Shown here piece by piece: positions 49,201-62,100 of a stretch of DNA of 64,000 bases (position 1 is its first letter; each line of letters begins with the position of its first letter). The position numbers were made by a program, and so were the translations under genes. Under the pieces are notes generated by a model, which was not told where the DNA came from, ran no database searches, and saw only the letters and a program-made list of their open reading frames with translations. This DNA is from Cucumis sativus (Eukaryota > Streptophyta > Magnoliopsida > Cucurbitales > Cucurbitaceae). Location: positions 25,653,489-25,717,488 of the forward strand of contig NC_026655.2 of assembly GCF_000004075.3 (NCBI RefSeq). The letters are read 5' to 3'.

Positions 49201-50708
49201 CTGCTTATGCTAAGGATACAACAACCAAGGATGGGTTAGTGGAGCAAGTAAGCGTCACCTGGGACACAACAGATTATTTGTGGTACATGACAGAGTAAGT
49301 CCTCTATACTTAATGAATTTTCACCATCTTTTGAGCATAAAATGTTGTTATATCTTACTCTGTCCCACGTTTATCTTTCTTAGTATAAGGATTGATTCGA
49401 CTGAAGGCTTTCTAAAGAGCGGACAATGGCCCCTTCTCACAGTCAATTCGGCAGGCCATATTTTGCATGTTTTCATAAATGGCCAACTATCTGGTACATT
49501 TAAACACACACATTTTTAACTTAAAGAACTTCCGAGCATTAGCTAAATGATTCTAAGATCGTAGCAATATTATTTTCTGAATGTAGGAAGTGTATATGGG
49601 AGTTTGGAGGATCCCAGAATAACTTTCAGTAAATATGTTAATCTAAAGCAAGGAGTTAACAAGCTTTCCATGCTGAGTGTTACTGTCGGTCTTCCGGTTA
49701 GTTTCTTCGTTACTATATTTCTTATTATTGATTTCCGGTTAGTTTCTATGTTACCATATTTCTTATTATTGATTATGTAATCGACTTACCTTTTCATTTG
49801 TTTTATGTCAGAATGTTGGCCTGCATTTTGATACTTGGAATGCTGGAGTTTTAGGCCCTGTCACGTTGAAGGGTCTGAACGAGGGCACTCGAGACATGTC
49901 TAAATATAAATGGTCTTACAAGGTACATTACCAAATCGATGTACCGGAGCTTTCACTTTCTGTTTTTTCTTTTCTGTATTCTTGAAAAACAGTAGTAATG
50001 CTTTTAGAAGCTACAGAATCTCAATTACAATGTTCCTGAGCAGGTTGGTTTGAGAGGAGAAATCTTGAATCTTTATTCTGTTAAAGGAAGTAATTCTGTG
50101 CAATGGATGAAAGGCTCATTTCAAAAGCAACCCCTCACATGGTACAAGGTGAGCGAATTTCAAACTAGCATCCTTTAATTTCTACATCTTTTTTTATTGT
50201 GAAAACTTCACCCGTGGAATCCGCAGACCACTTTCAATACCCCGGCTGGTAATGAACCATTGGCTTTAGACATGAGCAGCATGAGTAAAGGTCAAATATG
50301 GGTTAACGGTCGGAGCATTGGCCGCTATTTTCCTGGATATATTGCAAGGGGCAAGTGTAACAAATGCAGTTATACTGGATTCTTTACTGAGAAGAAATGC
50401 TTGTGGAATTGTGGTGGACCCTCTCAGAAATGGTAAGTCAAATCGCTCTAAAAGCATATCCTTAATCATTGAAGGTTTACTTTTAAAGTTTTACATTCAA
50501 TTATCATTTTTACCATTTTAAATTCATTCCTAACTAAGCATGCCCTCAAAGTTTTTTCTCTAGCTATCACCATTGATAAACATTTCAAAATCTCAGGTAT
50601 CACATTCCCCGCGATTGGTTAAGTCCAAATGGCAACTTATTGATAATTTTGGAAGAAATTGGTGGGAATCCTCAAGGGATTTCTTTGGTTAAGAGGACTG
50701 CATTCTGA
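46288..50708 (+). CDS. Beta-galactosidase (GH35), copy D
   Basis: Secreted plant beta-galactosidase, tandem partner of C. Exons: 46288-46440, 46525-46620, 46703-46815, 46916-46982, 47079-47171, 47303-47446, 47952-48040, 48171-48276, 48367-48451, 48541-48659, 48743-48907, 49122-49294, 49384-49493, 49587-49696, 49812-49922, 50044-50148, 50227-50432, 50597-50708. They total 2157 nt, 718 residues, with no internal stop. Signal peptide ends about residue 20. Acid/base Glu178 lies in IENEYG and nucleophile Glu247 in WTENWSGW. Exon 16 is one codon shorter than in C, and the C-terminus is extended to ...LVKRTAF. A 41-bp duplication copies the splice donor of intron 14. The 3' UTR resembles that of B and seems complete. 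Confidence 0.95.
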
Positions 50709-52350
50709 TGGTGATATTATCACGAAGCTTTCTATTGAGAGGCTGCCTTGCAACTAATGATGGAATCTATACTAAATGTACACACAGTGATGAAGTTTGT
50801 TAATATACATAGAAATATATGATATTCTTGGGTCAAAGCTTTGATCTGTTTAATTTGGAGGTCTATGACTTTATGTAAATATATCTTTTATACGATTATA
50901 TAATTTTTGAATACAATAAAATAAGTGTTAACTTGAGCATCACAAATTGTATCACGAAGTTAGGAGTTTGAATCTCGCAAACTCCACAAGTCATCGAACT
51001 AAAAAAAAATAAAGTAACATTTTAGTACATTTATTTTGAAGTATGATTTTAGTGTGTACTTTCATATGTTTAATGGTAGTATTTGTGGTTCAATAAATTT
51101 AAATTGGGTAATTATAATTGATGATCATTTTAGAAATAATAATTAAGGATATATCAACATTTAAAAAAATTGTAAATATAGCAAAATTATCATTGATAGA
51201 TTTGTATGATCTATCAATGATAGACCAATATTTACAACATGGTCTATCGGTGATAGACTTCTATCATTTATAAAATTTGACAAATTTTGTTATATTTTTA
51301 ATTTTTAAAAAATGTTGTTATATACTTAATTATTTTACCTTTAATGGCTAAGTTTGCAACTAACTTATTTAAATTTAGTCTTTTAAAATATTTCATGCAT
51401 CGAATAAAATAAATTATGTGAATATGTTTTCAAAACTTTAGTGAAATGTCAATAAACAATAAAAAGCTTTTGAAATTTGACCAATAAACAAGCAACAGTG
51501 ACTAAATTTATAATTTATTTAAAGTATATGAACTAAAATTAAAAATGTGGAAGTGTATTGACTAAATTTAAACAAAATTCAAACGGTAGAAATCAAGTAA
51601 ATACACAATCACGATCCCCTACACTTAACTAAGCTCTGACAACAAGTTTTAGATAATTTTTTAAATCATCGAGATCAAACGAACACAAACTCGAAAGTTC
51701 ACTATAGTTTACTTGGGTATGATAAAGTATGCTATGCCCAACTCTCTTTCTCTTCTTGGTCTTTGCTCCCTTTGCCATCCACCCATTTCTTGGATTTTTC
51801 TAATCCTCACGTCATTACTAAGAATGTACTAACAACAAGTTCTATTATCCATGCTTTACCTCACATTATTACTAAAGCTTCAAAGTCGTAAACAATAACA
51901 TGTGGAAATTATGGCGTGTAAGAGCACTATTGTATTGAACTAGTTGAACATGACACTGAGCGCAAGGAAAGGAGGTGTACAAACACAAAGGAAGAAAGAA
52001 GAGTCGTAGTGTGTGAAAATGCTAACGTCACACGTTCTTAATTTTCACGCTCACTAAATTTACGATACACAATATACGTAACTAACATGGTCTTTGTGCA
52101 TATAACAAAGTTGGTTGTGCATATAACAAAGGGCAATCCTCCATTATTTTATAAAATTGGATAAATAACATTGCTAAAAAAAGGGTAAAGTAAAATTGGG
52201 CTTTTTTTTCGTTTCAGCAAAAATAACCCTAAAATACTCCATTCCCAAGTTCTTCCGTCTGGGCGCGACTTCAGTCTTCAATTCCCCTTGTGTCGATACA
52301 ACTAGAGAGATCTCTTTGGAATCAATTTTTCTTCGCCTCCACCGGATTTC
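50709..52350. other. 3' UTR of D and intergenic region
   Basis: The D 3' UTR (GAGGCTGCCTTGCAAC, TATTCTTGGGTC) extends to about 50930. An inverted-repeat element lies at 51176-51295. The rest is AT-rich. The last roughly 100 bases, pyrimidine-rich with GTCTTCAATTCCCC, are the probable leader of the OST5 gene. Confidence 0.55.
51176..51295. mobile_element. MITE-like inverted-repeat element
   Basis: Arms AATATAGCAAAATTATCATT and the reverse complement of AAATTTTGTTATATT enclose repeated TCTATCAATGATAGAC-type palindromes. It belongs to the same family as the elements at 31365 and 42175. Confidence 0.55.
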
Positions 52351-53678
52351 ATGGTGAGTGAATTTGAATTCGATCCAAATCTGCTTTTTGAATTTCATTG
52401 TCTTCACCATTTTGCATTTTGTAAATTCATGGATCATGCTTTTACAGGCTCCGAAACCTGTTACCAGTCCCGTTCCTGAAGCTTGGTACCCAACCCTTGC
52501 CGTCTTGATGATCTCTGTTGGCCTCATCGTTACCGCTTCGTTTTTCATGTAAGTTTGATCGGATCTGTTCTGTCGAAATGAAATCTGGCCAATCTTAATT
52601 ATTCTGCGCCAAATGATAGGTTTTCTCTCTTGCTGCCTCTATACAAGTAGATTAGGGAGTTTTTGCTTGCTTAATTCACTTTAATTGCAATGGATTGCTT
52701 TAATATTTGGACTTGGAAGTGAGGGATTGCGGAAATTTCTCGATCAAATTAAGTATCTTTTTGTACCATTCATGCTGTGAAATTTATATTCGAATGTGTT
52801 GACGTTCATCCATTTAGTTTTCAAATTTGTCCTTAATGTATTTCATTGGGCGTCTGCCTCTTGATCTGCAACTACTGCTAGGGTTATTATCAGCCTCTTT
52901 GAGCGGTGAGCCTCATTGATCATTTTGTAGTGACAGATTTTTACATATAATTGGAAGTCAATTTTCAGACCTTTAGTTGAGTGGCGAGTCTCTTACGAGT
53001 TACGATTATAATTTTCCATATGGTTTCCATTGAGGATGTGGCCTTTTTACTATGATATGATTCAGCTGCTATTGCCTGTTGTTGAAGTTGGTGAATTTCT
53101 TGCTACACCAATGCTTAAATTAGCTCTATATTGAAGATGATATCTATGTCGAGAAAAAATTATTCAATTCGATAATCGGGTTTGAAGTTGATGATTATCC
53201 TGCCACATTTAGGGTTAAATCTATTGTATATATCTCTGATGCTTTATATGGAGTATTGTTTGCTTTGTGTTACTTGAGGCGCTAAGACTTGCCCGTTGAA
53301 CCGAAGCGTGTGCCTGGGTTGGCTATTTAAACCACTGCTTAGGAAGTCTTGTGGTTTGAGGTCGTTCTAACGGCAATGAATATCATTTGCAGCTATGAAG
53401 CTACATCTTCCAGGAAAAACCGTAGTCTGGCCAAGGAACTCACTCGAGGAACAATTGCCTCCATTTTCTTGGTACAGATCTTTCTTATCCTCAATGCAAT
53501 TCTTTTTCATGGACTCCATACTTTCACATTGACTATTATTGTACATCTCTTGTTAGTTATATTGCTAGACTTAATCATGAAGCCTGATGTTATATATTTA
53601 CGGGTTTTACGTTGTCGTCGTCTATTGCAGGGTTTTGGATCCTTGTTCTTGTTGCTTGCTTCTGGTGTTTATGTCTAA
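52351..53678 (+). CDS. OST5: Oligosaccharyltransferase subunit OST5 / TMEM258
   Basis: Small membrane subunit of the ER oligosaccharyltransferase that N-glycosylates nascent proteins. Four exons: 52351-52353 (the ATG alone), 52448-52548, 53393-53471 and 53631-53678, total 231 nt, 76 residues. The protein reads MAPKPVTSPVPEAWYPTL..., has a membrane segment at about residues 18-35, a charged loop YEATSSRKNRSLAKEL and a second segment ending GFGSLFLLLASGVYV. This matches the TMEM258 pattern (TSPV start, YE.TS loop, GFG.LFLLL end) and its usual length of 76-80. Two broken relatives lie upstream at 32245 and 42631. The one-codon first exon makes the gene hard to detect automatically. Confidence 0.9.
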
Positions 53679-55809
53679 CCTATTGAAAGCACATCTTGAG
53701 AATGTGTTCTTATGTAGCGAGTCAGTTCTACGTGTATGATGCTGGGAATAGAACTACTTCCTAAAGACGGTGCTCTTTTTTAACAATGAGGATTGAACAT
53801 TTTTTAATTTTTATTGAGCATTATACTCATAAAATGCAATATGTTTGAAGGAATTTTGTAGGGTTGAGAAATGGGTAGTGCTGAGAAATCAGCTTTTTGC
53901 TAAAAATAGAATCATGTCTCTCTACAATTATGTAGAAATCAGCTTATTATCATCTTACCTTTGGTGGGCTTTGGTATTTCATAAATCCTTCCCAAAAGAC
54001 CTATGATCTTTCTTAATCAAAATGGGAATCTTGATTTGATCAAGCCCTTATGTAGCCACGTTATGATTGCTTTTGGATCGTCGTGTGGATTACAATAGTT
54101 AGGGTTTAGGGTGCAAACTATTTTAGTCTAAGTTATAATAGTTTGTATTCAGGATGTAACTATTATCTTAGTTTAAGTCTTAATACTTTGTATTTAGGGT
54201 GGAAGTTATTTTTGTTTGGTTAGGAAATAGTATGGTAAGAAAGATAAAAAGAGAATATGAACGATAAATAGAAATCGCTATATTTAATTGTTTATCGCTA
54301 TATTTAATTGTATGTTGTAAATATTGTACACAATACTATTATAGTTGATGCCTTCAAACAAACAACTCTTATAAGCTCTTTTTACCTCTCTTTTCAATAT
54401 TTTGGAAGATCTCAATGTCACCCAGAGTCTCCATGACAATATATATAGATAAGATTGTTTTAAAAAACAGGGTGAACTCTTCTTGTTGTTCTCTCTTTTT
54501 ATTCTCTATTCACATTTCATGCGTTTTTTTTAATCAATCAGTAATCTAATACTTCGAATACTGGATTTGTTTATTTATTTATTCTTTCCTTTCTTGATTG
54601 AGGTCTCCCTTAATAGCCAATGGTGATTGGTTTGGTTTACAACCACCGGCCTTAATGGTGTTGTGATCATTTCCAATTTTTCACTAACATCCTTCCATTA
54701 TTTCCTTAAGAAGTTATCTACCCTGCACATTGAGTTCGGGTTTAACCTAATCTTCTTTGCGGGTTGGGTTAAACCCGACCACCTTGATTACAAAACAAAA
54801 TTTGTAAAAGATCTTTTGAGATTATCTATTGGTCAAAAGAGTTATGAGTTTATTAACAAAATAAAAAACACAAATTAAAGATGTTGTCATATTTGCAATA
54901 TGCAAAATAGAGGTGTTGTCATATTTGCAATACGAAAAAAAAAGTGCTATGAGATACTTTTTTCTGAATGTTTGTTTTTTTTATCATTTGATGTAATTTT
55001 TCATTTAAATTATGGGTTGAGGAATTGTATTATAATAATATGTTTAACACTGCACTTATAAACTAATTAAATATTTATCCACTATATTTTAATATTTTTA
55101 AAATTTTGTTCTTTAAAATAAAATATTTAATTCATCTATTAAGGTTATTTAGCGAAATATTATTTTATAATTTGGAGTAATTTTTTTAAAAGATAAAATT
55201 ACTAAAAAGATTATAGAAATGAAAAAAATTAATTTTCATATACGATAGTAATATATTGGTAATTACATCCTTTTAAATATCTTGGTTAATTTTGTAATAT
55301 TTAAAAACAAGTCTATATTATATAACAACTTACACAATGCATAATTTAGTTTAAAAAATTAATTTTTAATATTTCTAAACATTTCAATATACGAAAAAAA
55401 GTTTCACTAAAACCTTTAAATAGAACAAAACAAAAATAATTTTTTTAATGGATGATGGACTTTATCAATTATTTATGAATGTAACAGATAAAATTTTAAA
55501 TTACAAGATTGAAAAACAATGATAAGAAATAGTGTTTTATTTTTGTGTATGAGTATCCAAATTAATTGGATCCGAAAAAAGGAGAAGAAACGGATGGCTT
55601 CAAGTTAACGAGATTACGACATGTGTCACCATCATGAACCGTAGATATTGGTACGACCATCATCATCATCATTCATCCATTTCCAAAATATATTTTGGTG
55701 TCGTAAAGTTTATCACTGCAAACCTCAATTCTTCAAGCCTACGGTGGGGTCTCCTTAAGCCGAAGAGAGAGACCCAAAGTCGCTGACTCAACCTCCACTC
55801 CAGTGAGCC
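53679..55809. other. Intergenic region between OST5 and MSI4
   Basis: The OST5 3' UTR reaches roughly 53900. Local direct repeats occur at about 54100-54210 (TTTAGGGTG...AACTATT), 54279-54312 (TCGCTATATTTAATTGT twice) and 54882-54933 (GTTGTCATATTTGCAATA twice). The last about 150 bases, ending CTCCACTCCAGTGAGCC, are the MSI4 leader. No gene is supported. Confidence 0.6.
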
Positions 55810-56115
55810 ATGGACTCTTCTCAGCCGCAACAACAACAACAACAACAACCACCTCCTCAACAGCAGCAGCCACCGCCGCCGCCCCAGCAGCAGACACCTG
55901 TTGTCAAGAAGAAGGAAACCAGAGGCCGAAAACCCAAGCCCAAGGACGAGAAAAAGGACGAACAACTAACTAAGAAGATGAAAGCTCAACAACAACCTTC
56001 CGTTGATGAGCGTTATACTCAGTGGAAGTCTCTTGTTCCTGTTCTCTATGACTGGTTTGCTAACCATAATCTCGTTTGGCCTTCTCTCTCTTGCCGGTAC
56101 TTTGCTTACTTCAAC

Positions 56116-56151
<36 letters not shown>

Positions 56152-59100
56152 ATGCTTTTTACTGTAATGTAGCTTCTTTTCTCGCCTCTAGGGTTTTCTC
56201 TTTGCTCTTTATTTTACTTCTCTTGTTGTTTTTCTTTGGATTGTTGGATCTGTCGTCTTTTGTTTTTTTAGGGTTTTTACTATTTGTCGCGTTTTTTGTG
56301 AATTTGAGCTTGTGAAATTGAGTGGGTTATGTTGTTTTTTGTTAATTATCATGTTGCATTGTGTTTATTGGTTTTTATGTTATCTTTCATTCTCTTCTAC
56401 AGCTAGTTGGTGGGGATGGGGGTTGGGTATATGGTGTTTCTTTGATTTGAGTTTGACGATTTTCTGGGTCTAGGTGGGGTCCTCAGCTTGAGCAAGCGAC
56501 GTATAAGAATCGACAGCGACTTTATCTTTCTGAACAGGTGAGTACCGTAGTGATTTGTTGAAATGGCTGCATTGTTTATTTCTCTATGTAAATATGCTGA
56601 ATTGCGGCTGAGGATTGTTTATTTCTCTATGCTATATCACGTTGAAGATTGTTTTTTAAAATTTTGTTTACTTTTTGTTTTTTCTTTTCATTCTTTGTTA
56701 TCAGACTGATGGTAGTGTTCCAAATACACTGGTTATTGCAAATTGTGAAGTTGTGAAGCCTAGAGTTGCAGCTGCAGAGCACATTTCTCAGGTGTTCGGT
56801 CAATTTCAAAGCTTAAAAGCTCTATGGACATTTTTTTTTTTGCCACTCAATTCATGTATCATGTGTTATTATATTTTCAGTTCAACGAAGAAGCACGCTC
56901 ACCATTTGTGAAGAAGTACAAGACTATCATACACCCTGGTGAGGTATGTCTTTGCAACTTCTCAAACAATGGAGTATGAAACATATGAAAACATTAGATA
57001 TAGTGAAGTTCATCTTCATATAAGCTGGTTAATCTCTTCACGCATTCCCTCTATATTATCATGTGGTTATTCTTACATTATTTTTTCCCGTTTGAAGGTC
57101 TTTCTTCTCAATCACGAAAATTATATATTTTTTCGGGATAGTTGTCGTTTGGTTGGAAGTTGAAAATGATGTAAAATGAAGAGTGTTCTTTTAGAATTGA
57201 TCTTTTTCTAATGGTCTTTGTTGTATATTTTCCCAGGTTAACAGAATTAGGGAACTTCCCCAGAATTCTCGAATTGTTGCCACACACACTGATAGTCCAG
57301 ATGTATGTGCTGTTAATTTTAACTCTGGCTGTATTCCAATTGGAAAATTTATGTCTTCGGTACATTCAACAAATATTGGTCTAAGTCTCTTTGGTATTCA
57401 ACATCCAGGTCCTCATTTGGGATGTTGAGGCACAACCTAACCGTCATGCCGTCCTTGGGGCCACAAATTCTCGCCCAGATTTGGTAATTCTGTTAAAAAC
57501 TCAAATTGCCAACTTGTTCTATGTTGTCCTATTCTTGTTGCTATATCTTAAAACTCTGGTGTATATATCTGTTGGATGTTTCTATATCTATCCTCTGATT
57601 ACAACCTTGTTGGAATACATAACACTGATGTTGGAGTATGTCTTGCATTAAAACGAAACTAATTTTTTTGGCTCTGCATCATTAGGATGTTTTTTGAGAA
57701 TAGCTGTTATGATAGAAGATGTTCTTTATACAACATTGTTTTATCACTCTCATTTAAGTTCTAAATATATATATGTATGGTTTTAAGAGAAACATGAAGA
57801 GACTCAAACATTCTATACTTTTAGACTGTGACAGGTCATTGATAAGTCTGCAAGACTTCTTAGGTGTAATTGGCATGTCTTAACAGCTTTTAACCTGGGC
57901 AAAAGATAAATTCTTCTGGTGTTTGTAACATGAACATTCTAAACTTGCTTGTTTCGTAATCTTGTGTTAACTTGCTGTCAATTTGCAGATCCTTACTGGT
58001 CATCAAGAAAATGCCGAGTTTGCTCTAGCAATGTGCCCCACTGAACCTTATGTTCTCTCTGGAGGTTGAAAGCCTTCCAATCTTTTTCTATCCTTAAATT
58101 GGTCCTGCTAATTAAATTCAATCTGGAAAGTTATGCTCAACTCTACCACTGTTTCAGATGTAGATGTCAAATTACTTTTGTTATCTTTTACGAAACCTAT
58201 CTTCTTCTTCTTCTTTTTTTGCTGTAGTGGATTTTATGACTATCTTATGGTTTGGATTCTCGTTTGTGGGGTTCTGTTTCTTATATGCTATTTAATCTTA
58301 TGGCAGGGAAGGACAAATTAGTTGTTTTATGGAGTATCCAGGACCACATAACAACTTCTGCCACAGATGCTGGTGCTTCAAAATCACCAGGATCTGGAGG
58401 ATCTATCATAAAGAAGCCTGGAGAGGCAAATGATAAAGCTTCTGATGGCCCTTCTATTGGGCCACGAGGAGTTTACCATGGCCACGAGGATACCGTTGAA
58501 GATGTGACCTTCTGTCCATCCAAGTAATATCTTAGTTCTGAATTACAAGTTATTCACTATTTTATTGTGTGCATTATCTATACATGGATGTATGGACATG
58601 GAATATAAAACCGTTTTTATTCAAAAAGATACTTTGATTAGCATGTAGAGTAGAACGGTTAATTTCTAGTTGGGGCTGGTTTATTTGGTTTGACCAAGAT
58701 GAGAGGTTTTGAAGGGTAGAGTTTTGCATGGCGGATGAGGATTGGTTTGCAGTTAAAAGAAGTGCTCTTGATTATGCTATGTATAAACTATTGATTAGAG
58801 AATAATGTTTACAGTATACTCTCTTCACAACACTGAAAATAGTTTTAAAAAGAACTTCAATAAAACTTCTTATTTTTTAATCTTCCAAGTTAAAGATCGC
58901 ACCCATAATAATTTTTTTTGATGCTTTAATTTGGTTGTGACTTGGTATAAAGAATCTCTTTTCACTTTAGGTATAGTTCCCTTCTACCTAGATGAAGAGG
59001 TCTCTTGTAATCTTTATATTGAGGTCTTCCCCTTTTTATAAATTCATGTTGCACCATCCATGAATAAATTCTAGTCGCACCTCCATGAATTAATTCAAGT

Positions 59101-62100
59101 CGCACCATCCATGAAGTTGTTTCTTAACACCCATCATGAAAAATGAAAAGAGTATTTAACTTTGTGTCTTCATGTTCATGTACGTCTGTTTTTATTTCAC
59201 TTGAGTGGATGGAATTCAATTTTTAGTGATTTCTTTGCCAAGTTTAACCAGCAACTTCCCGGTCTTGCCTTCTTTAGTGCACAGGAGTTTTGCAGTGTGG
59301 GAGATGATTCTTGCCTAATATTATGGGATGCCCGTACTGGCTCAAGCCCTGCTGTCAAGGTCGTACTTCTCTTGTTTAATTTTCTCTGTAACAAGGGGTT
59401 ATCCTTGTCAGATAATTTGGATGTTGAAACTTATCATTCTCCCATTATGAGTAATATTTTTTGTTTGTTATGGTAATAGGCTGAGATTTCCATGGTGTTT
59501 GTTTGTAGTAGTGATTGTTTTGTTTTGTTCATTTCAACTTTCAAGTATTGTGTAGGAGATTTACCCTGCAAGATGAAATGGATATCCAACAATTTAATTC
59601 CGCCTTTGATGTTTTTATAATCAGAGCGCATATTTTTGGAAATTCTTTTATTCATTCTAGTACTTCTTTCTGGTTGACAGGTCGAAAAGGCACATAATGC
59701 TGATCTTCATTGTGTTGATTGGAATCCCCATGATGATAATCTTATAATAACAGGGTAAATTTTAGTACCTTTTTTTTTTCTTTCACTTACTAATGTTTAT
59801 GGAAAATTGTCTTATATATTTATATAAAAAAGAGAAAAATATACAGAGATGGGGAGTGAGAAGAAATAATAAGTAGCACGATGGTCTTACTGATATTTTC
59901 TCCTACTTAATTAGATTAGATTTTGTGTTGTATTTGGTTTGGTTTCTGTTAGGATACTAACAATAATTTAGACCGAAAGGACTGTATAAATGGCTTAAAC
60001 AGAGGCGGTACTCTGGTTTACTTTATTTATATATAAAGCCAAATGATCCAGATTCACAAGATGAAAAGAAATAACAAGAAACAACAAGGAAAAATGCAGA
60101 AAAGATCATACCAGCCTCTTGGTTTTAAGAGACCCTGGTGGCTGCTGTAGCCCTACCTCCTAAAAGATAAAAATACCCTAGCTACTCCAACCTAATAATC
60201 CTATTTATAGACTCACATATTCCTCAGCCCAGTGGGCCCTACCACTCAGAACGTCCTTCCAATCATTTCTCCATAATAATTCCCTGTGCAGTTACTTTTC
60301 TACCCTTCCTCCTATAAGTATGGATAATTGGGGGTCTTACAGTTTCATCATCTTATAGATATTGCAGTGGAATACATGATTACATTTGGCACAAATTTCT
60401 CTTCAGGTCAGCAGACAATTCTATTCGTTTGTTTGATCGTCGGAATCTCACTTCTAATGGAGTTGGCTCACCAATCTATAAATTTGAGGGCCACAAAGCA
60501 GCAGTTCTTTGTGTTCAGGTATTCTTTTTGTTTTTTAAGTAGTTTAATTATGGGATTGTTTGGATTTCCTTCCAAGTGCTTAAAAATACTTTTCTTCTTT
60601 CACTTAGAAACACTTTTTTAAGCACTTAGAAAGAGGTTCAAATGGGCACTACACTATATTTGCTTGTCTCATTACCACTCTTTATTTGAAAATGCTCTTG
60701 GCGTTAGTTGTAAGATGTATTGACTGTACGATATGGTTCGTGTATTTTTGTTCAGTGGTCCCCAGATAAATCATCTGTCTTTGGAAGTTCAGCAGAAGAT
60801 GGGCTGTTAAATATTTGGGATTATGATAAGGTATAGTATTTTAAGATTTAAACCATGTTTTATTCTTCATGATCTCGCTTGTAGAATACCTAGGGTTCAG
60901 TTCAACGCTGGAAGTCAGGATAATTCTATATTGAACTATGAATTTCTTTTCGTCTTTAGCTTAGAGGTCTGATTCCAGTAACTTTTACGACATCTATCTA
61001 ATTTGTCTTCGGATTTTTATTGGTTTTTTTAGTATAGATCATAATGTTCGTTGTGATCTCAGCACATATATAATATATATTCCAGGTTGGTAAAAAGACA
61101 GAGCGAGCTACAAGAACGCCTGCTGCTCCTCCCGGTTTATTTTTCCAGCATGCTGGGCACAGGTTTTGTTTTGTTTCCTTTCTTGATAGTTGATATGCAT
61201 GAAAATGAAAAAAGACTGGGACTTTTTTTTTCTTTTTGGTTTTAAAGTTTGCATTTGGGGCTAGTATTATGTATTTGTAGTGTGATGGAAATTTGATCTT
61301 TATTAGATCGTCCTTCCCATCTGATCTGACCTTCTGGCTTCATCCAGGGATAAAGTTGTTGACTTCCATTGGAATGCAGCTGATCCATGGACTGTTGTGA
61401 GTGTGTCTGATGATTGTGATACGACTGGTGGAGGAGGGACATTGCAGGTCTACCTTTCTCCCTTTCTCTCTCTCTCTCTCAAGATAAATAGATTTGTATG
61501 GTTTCTGAATATGGGAAATGAAGAGATAAGTTAGCAAACCAGAAGACTTTACACCCTTTAAGCAAGTACAAGGGTTGTGAGCTTATTAACTCTTTCTGTT
61601 AGGATACTTCCTAACAAGAACAGGATCTGAATATCATGAAATATAACTATAAAGAAATACAAGATAAACCAAAGTATAAGGCACTTGGAACCTTCCTCTA
61701 GTACTCTCCCCCAAGCCTAGATCAATCCACACAACAACCTCCCACTCACTCACCTACTCTCCCTCTATTTATGACAAGTAATAATCATCATTATACAATA
61801 ACTACTAGTAACTCAATATCTATCCAAGTGAATTGAATATCTAGTACCTAACAACACGAACTGAATATCTAGTACCTAACACTTTCATTGTGAATAAATG
61901 AAAGAATACAAGTGAATACTAAAAAAGAGAGTAAGCCACCTTTATTTCTCTAGGTTGCCTACAGTACACGCGATTGGTTTTTATTTTAGGTTTTGGGGTT
62001 GGAGGGGTGCTAATTTTCTCGTGAAATTGCAGATTTGGCGCATGAGTGACCTAATTTATCGGCCAGAAGAAGAGGTGTTAGCCGAGCTTGAAAAATTCAA

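Larger units (their letters stand above)
41266..50745 (+). repeat. Tandem segmental duplication, unit 2
   Basis: Second copy of the block containing a broken OST5 and a beta-galactosidase. Homology with 30880-40511 covers exons, introns, leaders and flanking DNA. The order and orientation are the same, so unequal crossing-over is the likely origin. Confidence 0.8.

Noticed and set aside
52174..52548. 124-codon minus-strand frame
   Set aside because: Antisense to the OST5 leader and exon 2; no known domain and no own promoter or splice evidence.
55669..55965. 98-codon minus-strand frame rich in leucine and arginine
   Set aside because: It is the shadow of the CAA/CAG/CCG repeats in MSI4 exon 1; low-complexity translation.
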